Below, piece by piece: positions 52,259 through 60,405 of a DNA stretch of 64,000 bases; the first letter of the stretch is position 1, and each line of letters begins with the position of its first letter. This DNA comes from a virus, in IMG/VR virus record IMGVR_UViG_3300015262_000001, positions 1 to 64,000 of that record; one strand, given 5' to 3'. The notes below the pieces were generated by a model. The model was not told where the DNA came from and did no database searches. It worked only from the letters and a program-made list of their open reading frames with translations. A program made the translations under genes and the position numbers.

Positions 52259-52791
52259 CCTCTGTATACCTCGTGCGTGTGTACGCGGGCGTTTCTTTGC
52301 TTTTAAAAGCTTTAAAAGAGCAATAAAGAATAAATATATATAAATATATATTAGGTTCTTTAGCGCACGGAGCGCGTGTGCGCGAGGTAAACAGAAGGGA
52401 AAGAATTTCCTTTGAATTTAGCCAATTGACAAAACAAAAAACCTACCAGAAATTTCCGAAGGAAACTAAAAACAAGAAAATACTCCTTTACCCCCGGCCG
52501 CGGCGCTGGATCTCAAATAGAATATATAGGCGAGATGATATTTAAATGCCGGTCTCTGAGTGAGGGTTTATATCCACCTCCATCGTCCCTCTCAAGATCG
52601 ATCAGAAGCCACCTAGGAAACGTTCCTAGAGGTTTTCAGCATACGAGGTACCCTACGGTACTAGTTTTGGAGATGAGGTTCTCCAAAGCGATTTTAGAAG
52701 GTCTTCACTTTTAGACTGGTCGCCCCAAAAGGGATGCTATGACCCCTTCTTAACCCAATTTATTTACACCGATTCCTAGGAGTGCTAGATT
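52259..52791. other. Structured AT-rich intergenic region
   Basis: About 530 bases without a supported gene. An AT-rich core (TTTTAAAAGCTTTAAAAG, then tandem AAATATATAT units, 52299-52352) is flanked by inverted GC-rich arms that share TACCTCG (near 52267 and 52382 reversed). Towards the plus-strand gene at 52792 come several small hairpins: CTAGGAA/TTCCTAG near 52611-52631, GGTACC/GGTACT near 52648-52662 and TTTGGAGA/TCTCCAAA near 52666-52689. It may combine a promoter, a long structured leader for the structural operon and possibly a replication start site. Confidence 0.5.
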
Positions 52792-53637
52792 ATGAACGCG
52801 GTGGATTACGCCATCAATCGGGTCACCAATTGTGACATCGACGACTACCTGCTTAAACTTGCTTTCGAAGCCCCCAACGGTAACTTCGCTGGTAACTGGT
52901 ACAACATGGTTAACCACACGACCGTGGAACAGGGTATCCGTGAGAAAGTGATTCACCGTACTGTACTGCCAGCGTGTAATGCCAACGGTGGTAAGACCGA
53001 GCTTATCGACTTGAGCGGTGCTCGTATCCGTGACCTGGGTAACGCTTGTATCGAAGTGAACGTACCGGACATCGTGACCGGTGGTCGCAAGATCATTTCG
53101 GTAACGGAGATCTATCTGGGTTCGATGACTTCGTCGACTGGTATGTTGGGGATGAGTACCAATACCAACGACATGTGTGGTCAGGGCAGTGTCGGGGACA
53201 TGACTGAAGCGCTGATCGACAGCCTCAGTTCCAACCGTCAGATGCCGGTGACTTACAACAACATCCACATGACTGGTAACAACTGCTTCGTGATCTTTGG
53301 TTTGAACTCGGGTACTTACTCGATGTCGGCCAAGATGATCCTGGAGTTCGATGAAGGTCTGAGCAGTATTTCCACACGCCAGCATGAACACTTTGCTCAC
53401 CTGGTGGAACTGGCTGTTAAGGCGTACATCTACCGGACCTGCCGTCGTCCTACTCAGGAAGCGATTATCCGCAGCGGTATTTCTTTGAGCGACATCAAGG
53501 ATGACATCATGGAATACCGTGATGCCTGGAAAGACTACCACGAATACCTCACCACGGAATGGACCAAGCGGATGGCCTACAGTGACCGTCAGCGTGTGAC
53601 TGATGCCGTGCGCCGTTCTGTCCCAAGGAGATACTGA
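52792..53637 (+). CDS. Putative virion structural protein
   Basis: 281 residues from ATG 52792 with AGGAG 9 bases upstream. Mixed alpha/beta, Gly/Ser/Thr/Asn-rich centre (MLGMSTNTNDMCGQGSVG), Arg-rich C-terminus. No enzyme motif. Its stop overlaps the start of the 460-residue gene. phiKZ has a similar pair of structural genes (gp26/gp27) near its terminase gp25; position here, close to the terminase, fits that loosely. Confidence 0.7.
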   Translation: MNAVDYAINRVTNCDIDDYLLKLAFEAPNGNFAGNWYNMVNHTTVEQGIREKVIHRTVLPACNANGGKTELIDLSGARIRDLGNACIEVNVPDIVTGGRKIISVTEIYLGSMTSSTGMLGMSTNTNDMCGQGSVGDMTEALIDSLSSNRQMPVTYNNIHMTGNNCFVIFGLNSGTYSMSAKMILEFDEGLSSISTRQHEHFAHLVELAVKAYIYRTCRRPTQEAIIRSGISLSDIKDDIMEYRDAWKDYHEYLTTEWTKRMAYSDRQRVTDAVRRSVPRRY

Positions 53638-55019
53638 TGACCTCGTTTATTGAACCCTCGATCTTCAGTTTGTTTGAAGGTACGGAAGAACACTCGATCC
53701 TGGCTAAGGGTGGGTTGTACCTGGAGCCGCTACACCCAAGTGAGATCCAGTCGGTAACAGGTGCTGAAGCTTTGCTGTCAGGTATCAACTTCGACAGTAA
53801 CCATGCCATCCTGGAAATCTGCAACAAGTTCGGTGACTTCCTGGTTATCGACGAGAAGTGGGCCAAGATACTGCGTCGTTACGTCTACTCGTTCGTAACC
53901 CGAAGTGTGGGCGTGGTGAGTCATATGGAGTTCTTCGGTTCTCCGTATCTCGGTTTGCACAAGATCACTTTCACCACGGCTGACCGTAACCAGTGGTTCT
54001 CTGAGATCTTCGACGTTGATGAAGAGGAACTCAAAGAAAACCTGCACGCAGCCAAAGCAGTGAACAAGGACTGGAGTGTTGTGGGTGATACCTTCAACCT
54101 GACCATTCCCTACCTGTTGTATCGGGTAAACCGCTCTAGCCTGAGCAAGGATACCAAGCACCAGGCGATGATCGATATCCTGTCGATGTATCACTACAAG
54201 TGTTTGACGTCGATCATTCACAACGACTATCCGTTTATGGCACGGAAAGAAGTGGTGCTGGAAACCTATAACCGTTTGAGTCTGAAATATGATATCAAGC
54301 GTTACGGTAGCTGGCGGGCTTTGATCGAGGCTCGGGCTGAGTTCATCATCAACCCGAAGACTGGTATCCACTACGATGCTTTCAGCAAAATGGATGACGA
54401 CAAGAAAATCGTCTACATGGTCGGGGATATCCAGAACCGGTTGCGTCGAGCGATCAACGACATCAACAAGGTGTTCCACGACGTCAAGAACAAAACCGAC
54501 ATCGTTCGGATTGACGGGGCAAAGGTAAACCTGGGCGATGAGTTGGCACTGAAGACGCAGACCAAGGAGATCACCCAGTTTGTTCTCTACCTTGATCGTA
54601 TCCTCACCGAGGAGACTTCGTTCTACAAGGACGAGTTGGTCAAGTATGCAGCTGATGCATTGGAAGGCTGTCCCCGCGACAAGCTGGCGTACGTCATCCA
54701 GCAGTTCCCGACGATGTACAACAACCCGAAGAAGCCGGAATACAAACAGTTTGCTGATGCGGTACTCCAGCACATGTTTGAATACCTGCACACCAATGGT
54801 ATTAAGAAAACCAACGTGTATGACGTCTTGATCAAGATGCGCGGTGCCTACGGGGCTCCTCGTAGCAAGAACGATACCGTCAAGGTGATCCGAGCCCTGG
54901 GTGATCAAATCATCAAAGAGCGAACAGGGGTCATAACCCAGCAAACCGTGCAACTGGTACGTACCGCACTGTGTCTGTACATCGTGTTGCGTATCCTGAG
55001 CAAGGACTATTTTGAGTAA
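53637..55019 (+). CDS. Putative virion structural protein
   Basis: 460 residues from an ATG that overlaps the previous stop (CTGATGA), with AAGGAGA upstream. N-terminal third mixed with aromatic residues, the remainder strongly helical and basic. No motif recognised. Coupled translation with the 281-residue protein suggests the two form one virion or assembly component. Confidence 0.7.
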   Translation: MTSFIEPSIFSLFEGTEEHSILAKGGLYLEPLHPSEIQSVTGAEALLSGINFDSNHAILEICNKFGDFLVIDEKWAKILRRYVYSFVTRSVGVVSHMEFFGSPYLGLHKITFTTADRNQWFSEIFDVDEEELKENLHAAKAVNKDWSVVGDTFNLTIPYLLYRVNRSSLSKDTKHQAMIDILSMYHYKCLTSIIHNDYPFMARKEVVLETYNRLSLKYDIKRYGSWRALIEARAEFIINPKTGIHYDAFSKMDDDKKIVYMVGDIQNRLRRAINDINKVFHDVKNKTDIVRIDGAKVNLGDELALKTQTKEITQFVLYLDRILTEETSFYKDELVKYAADALEGCPRDKLAYVIQQFPTMYNNPKKPEYKQFADAVLQHMFEYLHTNGIKKTNVYDVLIKMRGAYGAPRSKNDTVKVIRALGDQIIKERTGVITQQTVQLVRTALCLYIVLRILSKDYFE

Positions 55020-55028
55020 GGAGGTTGA

Positions 55029-55595
55029 ATGCATTACTTTAACGTGGATGGTCAAACAGAGCTGACGGTACTCTCCGCAATCGAACAGATCAAAGACCGA
55101 CTCACCCTGCAAGGCAAGAAGGTTGCCATCTGTACGGACGTTGGTGTTGGGTCTAACGCGCTTAGCTGTGACCGTGAACTATGGGTGACGCTTACTCACC
55201 CCGACAAGAGCAACGAGGAAAAGATCGTGGCTCTTCTAGAGGCCCGTTCAAAGTTCTACAAGGCAACCTTACTACCCTGCCTGGATGAGTGCGAAATCGT
55301 ACTGGTCAAAGGCGGTATGATTCATGACATGCGCTGGATGGACTACAAGGTAGATTCCTTTCAGACTGTCTTGAAGGAAAACCTGGAGATGTTACAATCT
55401 CTGGGCGGGATTGCTTACCCAGCAGGTGTCATCCTTGTGGAAGGGAAGGATGAGACAGATCCCATTGAAGGCTACAAAGAGATGTTTGAAACACGTGCCC
55501 AGCGGATGGGCGACGCCATGTCTCGTTTCAAATATGTTAACTACGAGTTTGGTAACGGCGGCCGCTCTGACATTGGGATGTTACTTAACCCTTAA
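55029..55595 (+). CDS. Thymidylate-kinase-like protein lacking the P-loop
   Basis: 188 residues with AAGGAGG before the ATG. The layout follows thymidylate kinase: LQGKKVAICTDVGVGSNA in place of the G..V..TREPGGT strand and loop, LLEARSKFYKATLLPCLDE in place of LLFAADRxxHxxxxIxPAL, then EIVLVKGG where the kinase has the DRY/DRF motif, and a strand ILVEGKDETDP in place of LD.DPE. The usual N-terminal GxxGxGKS is absent and DR is replaced by KG, so catalysis is doubtful. It may be a binding protein or a structural reuse of the fold. The match is by pattern only. Confidence 0.45.
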   Translation: MHYFNVDGQTELTVLSAIEQIKDRLTLQGKKVAICTDVGVGSNALSCDRELWVTLTHPDKSNEEKIVALLEARSKFYKATLLPCLDECEIVLVKGGMIHDMRWMDYKVDSFQTVLKENLEMLQSLGGIAYPAGVILVEGKDETDPIEGYKEMFETRAQRMGDAMSRFKYVNYEFGNGGRSDIGMLLNP

Positions 55596-55612
55596 CACAC
55601 CGGAGACCAGTC

Positions 55613-56044
55613 ATGGATCTTCAACACTTCGTAGGAACGAAAATCGTTAAATCGAAACCGATGACAAAATCGGTATATAACGGTTACAGAGGCTGGGACA
55701 TGCCGGCTGATGAAGATGGCGCTGAAGAAGGCTATCTGGTCGAGTATTTGGACGGCGGTAAACCAAATCACCCTGACCACGCCGGTTACATTTCCTGGGC
55801 GCCCAAGGAACAGCATGAGAATGCTTACCTGAACATGGGCAACATGGGTAGCTATACACCCGAGCAACAAAAGCTTTTCGCGGAGAAAGTGCAGACACAG
55901 CACCGTATTGCAAGACTGCGCGAAGAGATCAATAGCGTTGACCCGCACTTGGTAACCGAGTGGGAAATTCAGCTCATGGTAACTCAGTTATCCTGTCTGG
56001 AAACTCTACTCAATGTGGTAACCGAACGGACGGAGTGGTTTTAA
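55613..56044 (+). CDS. Small conserved phage protein (GW-P-GYLVEY-SW-P type)
   Basis: 143 residues with GGAGACC before the ATG. Residues 12-80 (SKPMTKSVYNGYRGWDMPAD, then GYLVEYLDGG, then GYISWAPKE) match a short domain of unknown function I have seen in many unrelated tailed phages and prophages. The C-terminal 55 residues are a helical extension found in other phage small proteins. Function is not established. It is last in the plus-strand operon before a strong terminator. Confidence 0.65.
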   Translation: MDLQHFVGTKIVKSKPMTKSVYNGYRGWDMPADEDGAEEGYLVEYLDGGKPNHPDHAGYISWAPKEQHENAYLNMGNMGSYTPEQQKLFAEKVQTQHRIARLREEINSVDPHLVTEWEIQLMVTQLSCLETLLNVVTERTEWF

Positions 56045-56063
56045 TTTTATGTAACTCCTCCCC

Positions 56064-56103
56064 TAACTACTCCCCTAGCCCGTCAAGGCTAGGGGAGTAG
56101 TTA
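56064..56103. terminator. Bidirectional hairpin terminator
   Basis: 17-bp perfect stem (TAACTACTCCCCTAGCC) with a CGTCAA loop between convergent genes ending at 56044 and 56116. Confidence 0.9.
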
Positions 56104-56115
56104 TGTTTGGTTGAC

Positions 56116-56796
56116 TTATACGACGCCGTGGGTTACAGACAGTTCAGAGATCACCGACACCGATCCGTCATCTACCGGAGTATCGTCGGTGTAGTCGACC
56201 TGGTTGTACACACCACCATGGAATTGAAGAACCTGACCTTGCCAGGAGGTATCCAGTTTCCATGCCATCTTGATCGACGGTACGCCATTGCACAGAACGT
56301 TGATCGACACCGACCCATTGGAAGTTACACCAATGCTGAGCTTAAACGTAGCGCCCAGAGGCACGTCGTTATGGATAACGGTATTGACGACGTCTGGTTT
56401 ATCGAAACTGCTACGGAACCCGACGGTGATTTGGCCTTTGTTCCAGAACACCTTCAGTGGCGGAGTAGTGGCATTTTTGACATGGATCTGCCCTACCACT
56501 ACTTTACCGGCCCAGTTGACTTTGCCAAGAGTAATCTCTTGACGACTCCAATGCCGAGCAGCGCTAGACAAGGACCAGTATTCCGGCTCTTTCCATTCGC
56601 AACGAGTACGTTTGGTGCTTTTGCTGGACGCCCCTTTTGTTGGAGCAGTGAACATTACAGAACCGCTGTCCCATTGGGTGATTACCGACGGGCATTGCAC
56701 CAAGGCAAGATCACCCATGAGTTCCAACGCCAAAGGGTTGGTATCCGAAACAGGCAGCGGCGTAGCAATGAGGAACTTAGTGATATCAACTGACAT
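56116..56796 (-). CDS. PL7-like polysaccharide (alginate) lyase
   Basis: 226 residues from ATG 56796 with CTGGAGA upstream, no signal peptide. Three signature segments of the PL7/alginate lyase 2 fold appear in order: RCEWK (65-69, for R-T/S-E-L-R), GQIHVKNATTPPLKVF (Q103, H105) and HGGVYNQ (Y197, Q199). In PL7 the Arg, Gln, His and Tyr at these places form the active site cutting alginate by beta-elimination; all four are present here, though RTELR is modified. The likely role is degrading exopolysaccharide around the host, as a virion depolymerase or released at lysis. It lies directly behind the terminase gene. Confidence 0.7.
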   Translation of the reverse strand: MSVDITKFLIATPLPVSDTNPLALELMGDLALVQCPSVITQWDSGSVMFTAPTKGASSKSTKRTRCEWKEPEYWSLSSAARHWSRQEITLGKVNWAGKVVVGQIHVKNATTPPLKVFWNKGQITVGFRSSFDKPDVVNTVIHNDVPLGATFKLSIGVTSNGSVSINVLCNGVPSIKMAWKLDTSWQGQVLQFHGGVYNQVDYTDDTPVDDGSVSVISELSVTHGVV

Positions 56797-56816
56797 GATG
56801 TCTCCAGGAAGTTGGT

Positions 56817-59800
56817 TTATGCGGCACGCTTACGTTCCCGCAGCATGCGTTTAGCCCGTTCGAGTTTAGCTTCTTCGATCAGACTGTCTACGGTGAGGAG
56901 TTTAGCCGTTTCAACTGGGAGCAATCTGCTGAGCTTGTTGATCTCAGCTTCCAGCCTCATGGCGAGGATATTGTCGTTGGTGTTCAACAACTCTTCCGTC
57001 AACCCATTCACGCGTTTCTTGATGTTGTCCAAGAACGATACAACACTTGGATCCACTTCAGGAGCGTTCTTGTGTTTACCGGCATCCAGTAGGTTACGAG
57101 TTTCCGTTAACGCAATCCCGGTAGGAATCCCGTACATCGGCTTGTTCATACCCAGCTTGATAAACCAGTACGTTAACAACCAGGCAATAACCAAGTCATC
57201 GTGCTGTTTGCTATCGTGGTCGATTCGATCGCCCCGAGTCTTGAGGTTGATCAGCTCATCTGCAAGCCTATCGTAGTGCAGACCATACCCGGTGTTACCC
57301 ACAGCCTCCTGAATCAAGCCGTACAGAACCTGACGAGACGTTTGTGTCGTCACGAACCCGAAGTACTGCTTGTATTTCAGGTAGAAGCTTTTACTGCGAT
57401 GGGCAAACTTGGTATGCTGTACCGCCTCGTACTCCTTCGCATGGTTAACAGGATCCTGGAAGACCGTGTTGTAGATGCGAGTGAATGGATCCATCCCTTT
57501 AGCTGGTAGCATGACCAACAGGTTATCGATCATGTGGTGTGCGTAGTTACGTTCAATCACCAACAGACTGTTCTCGAAGGTAGACAACATGTCTACGATA
57601 ATGCCCGTCACGTCGTCCAGGAACGCCAACTGATAACGACCCACCCCAATCACCTTACCGGTTCGCATGCTGCGGATAATCAGCGTACAGGCATCCTTGT
57701 TGATAGCCGACGAGGTATCCACCCCAATGAGGAAGAAGTCATTGTAACTCTTCTTCGCCATCTCCAGCAGTTCTTGCTGCGTGACAAAGAAGTCTATAAA
57801 CAGACCACTGTCACGATACTCCTTACTCCAAACCTTATCCCGCTTAACGTTGTTGATCGCTTCACGAGTGATGTCATCGAACACACGGTTCTCACCGTCT
57901 TCAACCCACATCAGAAGCAAGTCGATTTTGGCTTTAGCCAAACTGAGGTTCAAGCTGTCGATGGTTTCCTGTACCCAGGACTTGTCTTTACCCAGCTGCA
58001 AGAAGTTATACACCAGAGCCACAGATGGAGAAGTGGTCTTCTTCGGAGATGCTTTCAACAAGCGCATCTTCAGGTGACTTTCACTGTACGAGTCAAAGAA
58101 CTTCTCACGCCACTCAGTCGACGTCATCAGTTTCTCAAACATGAACGCGCCACTTGGGTGCAGGGTCGTGTTTGGTGTCGTGATGTAACTGATCCCGTAA
58201 GGAATACCACTATCGCGACAAATCTCCATCTCTGTCAAAGCAGAAGGAGAGCATCCGTTGATGATCGCCTCGATCCAGTTGATGTAACCAGGCTCGTCGT
58301 AGTTCGTGGTACCTACCGTGAGACCCCGTCCAAGGTCACCTGCGGCGTCTTCACCCATCTGGGGTACCGAGATGGTCAGGGTGTTAACGTGCTCCTCCCC
58401 AAACGCTTTATACGTCAGGTAGTTACCCGCATCCTTGTCCTTCCAGGTGGGGTTAACCAGGTACTTCGGCAGACAGGTTCTGATTTTCTTGATGGCATCG
58501 ATGAACTGAGCCCGGTTATCTGACTTCAACGTTACCAGGTGAGACTTGTAGCCTCGCCCCATGATGTACGTCAGCCAGAAAGCAATAACCTGTACCGATA
58601 CTGTGTTGTGAGTTACCAGGAAGTCATCGGTAACGTAGAGGTGTTCCTCGTTATCGACCTCGATACAGGTACAAGGGGCTTCACCGTGATACTCAATGCG
58701 TTCCACAAACAAACGGTTATCGAAAACGAACTCGTCCTCAACATGCTTGTATTTAAACAACGCCATCGAATGCGGCAAGGTTACAGTGATCTTGCTACCA
58801 GCCTTGGAAGCCGTACCGCCCAAACTCCGCGCCAGGTATTGAACATGACCGCCTACGAGTCTGCTAGTGGTGCTGTAGACCACACCCTCCTCACCGACTA
58901 TCCCTTGGTCCAGAAACGCTTGCAGTACAGCCAGCCGATCTTCCAGAGCCCCTTCCAGGTAGTTAGACGGCAGACCCAGGTCTGGATCGAAGGTAATCTT
59001 GACATTCTCGTCAGTCGAGTGGATCTCACGACGATTACCCTTCTTCACCAGCTCTAAACTTTCAGGCAGGTTATTCTCAATCCAGGCGTCAGCCGCTTCG
59101 GAGACCTTCTTGATCAGGATGAAGCCACCAATACGCTGACCGCCAATTAGTGTCCCCATCACATAAGGGTCAATCGCCAAGTTCTTGGCAACGCCCTTCT
59201 CCGCTTCAATCAGCGGGAACTCAAGCTTTACACCATCCTTGAGTTTGGTGATCATCTCGGCGGTGGTGTAGTCGTCCCAGATTGGATCATCGTTAACTAC
59301 ACGACTGTGGTCTGCTAAAGTCCAGAGGTGTTCAGGTCCAGCAGTCACATGACGACCATCACTGGCGTAAACACGGTACAAGCGTTTGATACCCTGAGCG
59401 TGGATACCGATGACTGTCGATGGGTTACCATAACGGTCAATGACTTGATCACCAGCTTGCAGGTCGCCAATTCGTACCCAGGTCCCATCTGCTTTACGCA
59501 CCTTGTCATTATCGTCCTGGTACTTGCCCTGCTGACGAGGCATGATCATGTACTGGGTGATGTGGTTCAGGTAGTTCCAGATGAAACTGACGTTACCGCG
59601 ATTCGCCAAGAACTGGCGGTCAGCACGCAGTTTACAAACCTCACGAAGGAAGTACCAGAAGTTGGTCTCCGATTCGTGCATGATCATGACCTTCTGTTCG
59701 TTGGTCAGATTCTCGTCGTAAGGGTCTACACCTACCAAGGCCGGATTGTTCAGTTGCAGTAGGAAGTAGTAGTTCTTGATACCCTGCTGCCGGAAGATCT

Positions 59801-60083
59801 CAGCAGTTCGCAGAAAGCTGGTATTACGGGTGGTCAGATCCGGGGCTGCCTTGTAACGAGCAAAGTCCTTGAGGAATCTAACCGTTTTGATCTTGCTCAG
59901 GCTGTCTTCATTGAAGTGAGCCATGACCAGTTCGTCTTCAGTACGCTTAGCCCAGTCCACGCGGTTCTTGCGATCGTCGATCAATTCAGGTGGTAGGTTT
60001 TGTGCACCCAGATAAGTGATCAGTTCTTTTGCAAACTTCAGTTGGCCTTCGTCTACAGTACTTTCTGATTCAATCGTGTCCAT
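56817..60083 (-). CDS. terL: Terminase large subunit interrupted by an intein
   Basis: 1088 residues from ATG 60083 (GGGAA upstream; the frame continues to a GTG at 60101), of which 306 are intein. Numbered from 60101, Walker A is MPRQQGK (K193) plus T500 after splicing, and TTNYDEPGYI is the Walker B/DE segment of the packaging ATPase. The RuvC-like nuclease domain has FFLIGVDTSS, LLVIERNY and HDDLVIAWLL, supplying the acidic metal ligands. Spliced length is about 782 residues. TerL docks at the portal, cuts concatemers and pumps DNA into the head. A terminator separates it from the gene upstream. Confidence 0.9.
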   Translation of the reverse strand: MDTIESESTVDEGQLKFAKELITYLGAQNLPPELIDDRKNRVDWAKRTEDELVMAHFNEDSLSKIKTVRFLKDFARYKAAPDLTTRNTSFLRTAEIFRQQGIKNYYFLLQLNNPALVGVDPYDENLTNEQKVMIMHESETNFWYFLREVCKLRADRQFLANRGNVSFIWNYLNHITQYMIMPRQQGKYQDDNDKVRKADGTWVRIGDLQAGDQVIDRYGNPSTVIGIHAQGIKRLYRVYASDGRHVTAGPEHLWTLADHSRVVNDDPIWDDYTTAEMITKLKDGVKLEFPLIEAEKGVAKNLAIDPYVMGTLIGGQRIGGFILIKKVSEAADAWIENNLPESLELVKKGNRREIHSTDENVKITFDPDLGLPSNYLEGALEDRLAVLQAFLDQGIVGEEGVVYSTTSRLVGGHVQYLARSLGGTASKAGSKITVTLPHSMALFKYKHVEDEFVFDNRLFVERIEYHGEAPCTCIEVDNEEHLYVTDDFLVTHNTVSVQVIAFWLTYIMGRGYKSHLVTLKSDNRAQFIDAIKKIRTCLPKYLVNPTWKDKDAGNYLTYKAFGEEHVNTLTISVPQMGEDAAGDLGRGLTVGTTNYDEPGYINWIEAIINGCSPSALTEMEICRDSGIPYGISYITTPNTTLHPSGAFMFEKLMTSTEWREKFFDSYSESHLKMRLLKASPKKTTSPSVALVYNFLQLGKDKSWVQETIDSLNLSLAKAKIDLLLMWVEDGENRVFDDITREAINNVKRDKVWSKEYRDSGLFIDFFVTQQELLEMAKKSYNDFFLIGVDTSSAINKDACTLIIRSMRTGKVIGVGRYQLAFLDDVTGIIVDMLSTFENSLLVIERNYAHHMIDNLLVMLPAKGMDPFTRIYNTVFQDPVNHAKEYEAVQHTKFAHRSKSFYLKYKQYFGFVTTQTSRQVLYGLIQEAVGNTGYGLHYDRLADELINLKTRGDRIDHDSKQHDDLVIAWLLTYWFIKLGMNKPMYGIPTGIALTETRNLLDAGKHKNAPEVDPSVVSFLDNIKKRVNGLTEELLNTNDNILAMRLEAEINKLSRLLPVETAKLLTVDSLIEEAKLERAKRMLRERKRAA
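58605..59522 (-). other. Class 3-type intein in terminase Walker A
   Basis: Residues 194-499 (numbering from 60101). It begins with Tyr instead of Cys/Ser (GK/YQDDNDKVRKADGTW) and ends VTHN/T. Block B GPEHLW gives Trp260 at B:12, block F CTCIEV gives Cys479 at F:4, block G gives Thr497 at G:5: the Trp-Cys-Thr triplet of class 3 inteins. A degraded LAGLIDADG endonuclease is visible (DPYVMGTLIGGQ and LAVLQAFLDQG), with the catalytic acidic residues replaced. Splicing would restore GKT. Confidence 0.88.
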
Positions 60084-60138
60084 GATAGGTTCCCATTGCA
60101 CATATCAAAAAAATAAAGATAACTCGTTGAAAATAAAG

Positions 60139-60166
60139 CAGGCCCAGGGTGTTACCCCCAGGCCTG
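60139..60166 (-). terminator. Intrinsic terminator between small gene and terminase
   Basis: CAGGCC/GGCCTG stem with inner GGG/CCC around GTAACA on the minus strand, followed by CTTTATTTTC. Same tip as at 37839 and 40222. Confidence 0.8.
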
Positions 60167-60181
60167 TTGTAACGACGTTGC

Positions 60182-60373
60182 TTACTCGGCTACCACTTCC
60201 TTGAGACGTTCGTAGCTCGCCACAGCACGGTCGTCGTAGATCAGCACTTGACGGCTTTCACCGTTTTGCAGCGTGAACTCTTCGATCGCTTTGTCGGTTG
60301 CTACGTTGAATACCTTGACAACGACTTCCTTGTTGTCAGCACAGTGAGCGTCCACTTTAACTTGCGAGGTCAT
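60182..60373 (-). CDS. Small acidic conserved phage protein
   Basis: 63 residues from ATG 60373 with CGGAGAA upstream. Beta-rich N-terminal half (MTSQVKVDAHCADNKEVVVK), then LQNGESRQVLIYDDRAVASY and a short helix. Small proteins of this type occur in many large phages, but no function is known to me. Own terminator follows. It sits between the virion genes and the terminase. Confidence 0.65.
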   Translation of the reverse strand: MTSQVKVDAHCADNKEVVVKVFNVATDKAIEEFTLQNGESRQVLIYDDRAVASYERLKEVVAE

Positions 60374-60405
60374 ACATTTCTCCGGTTACGGATTGAGGTA
60401 TAACA

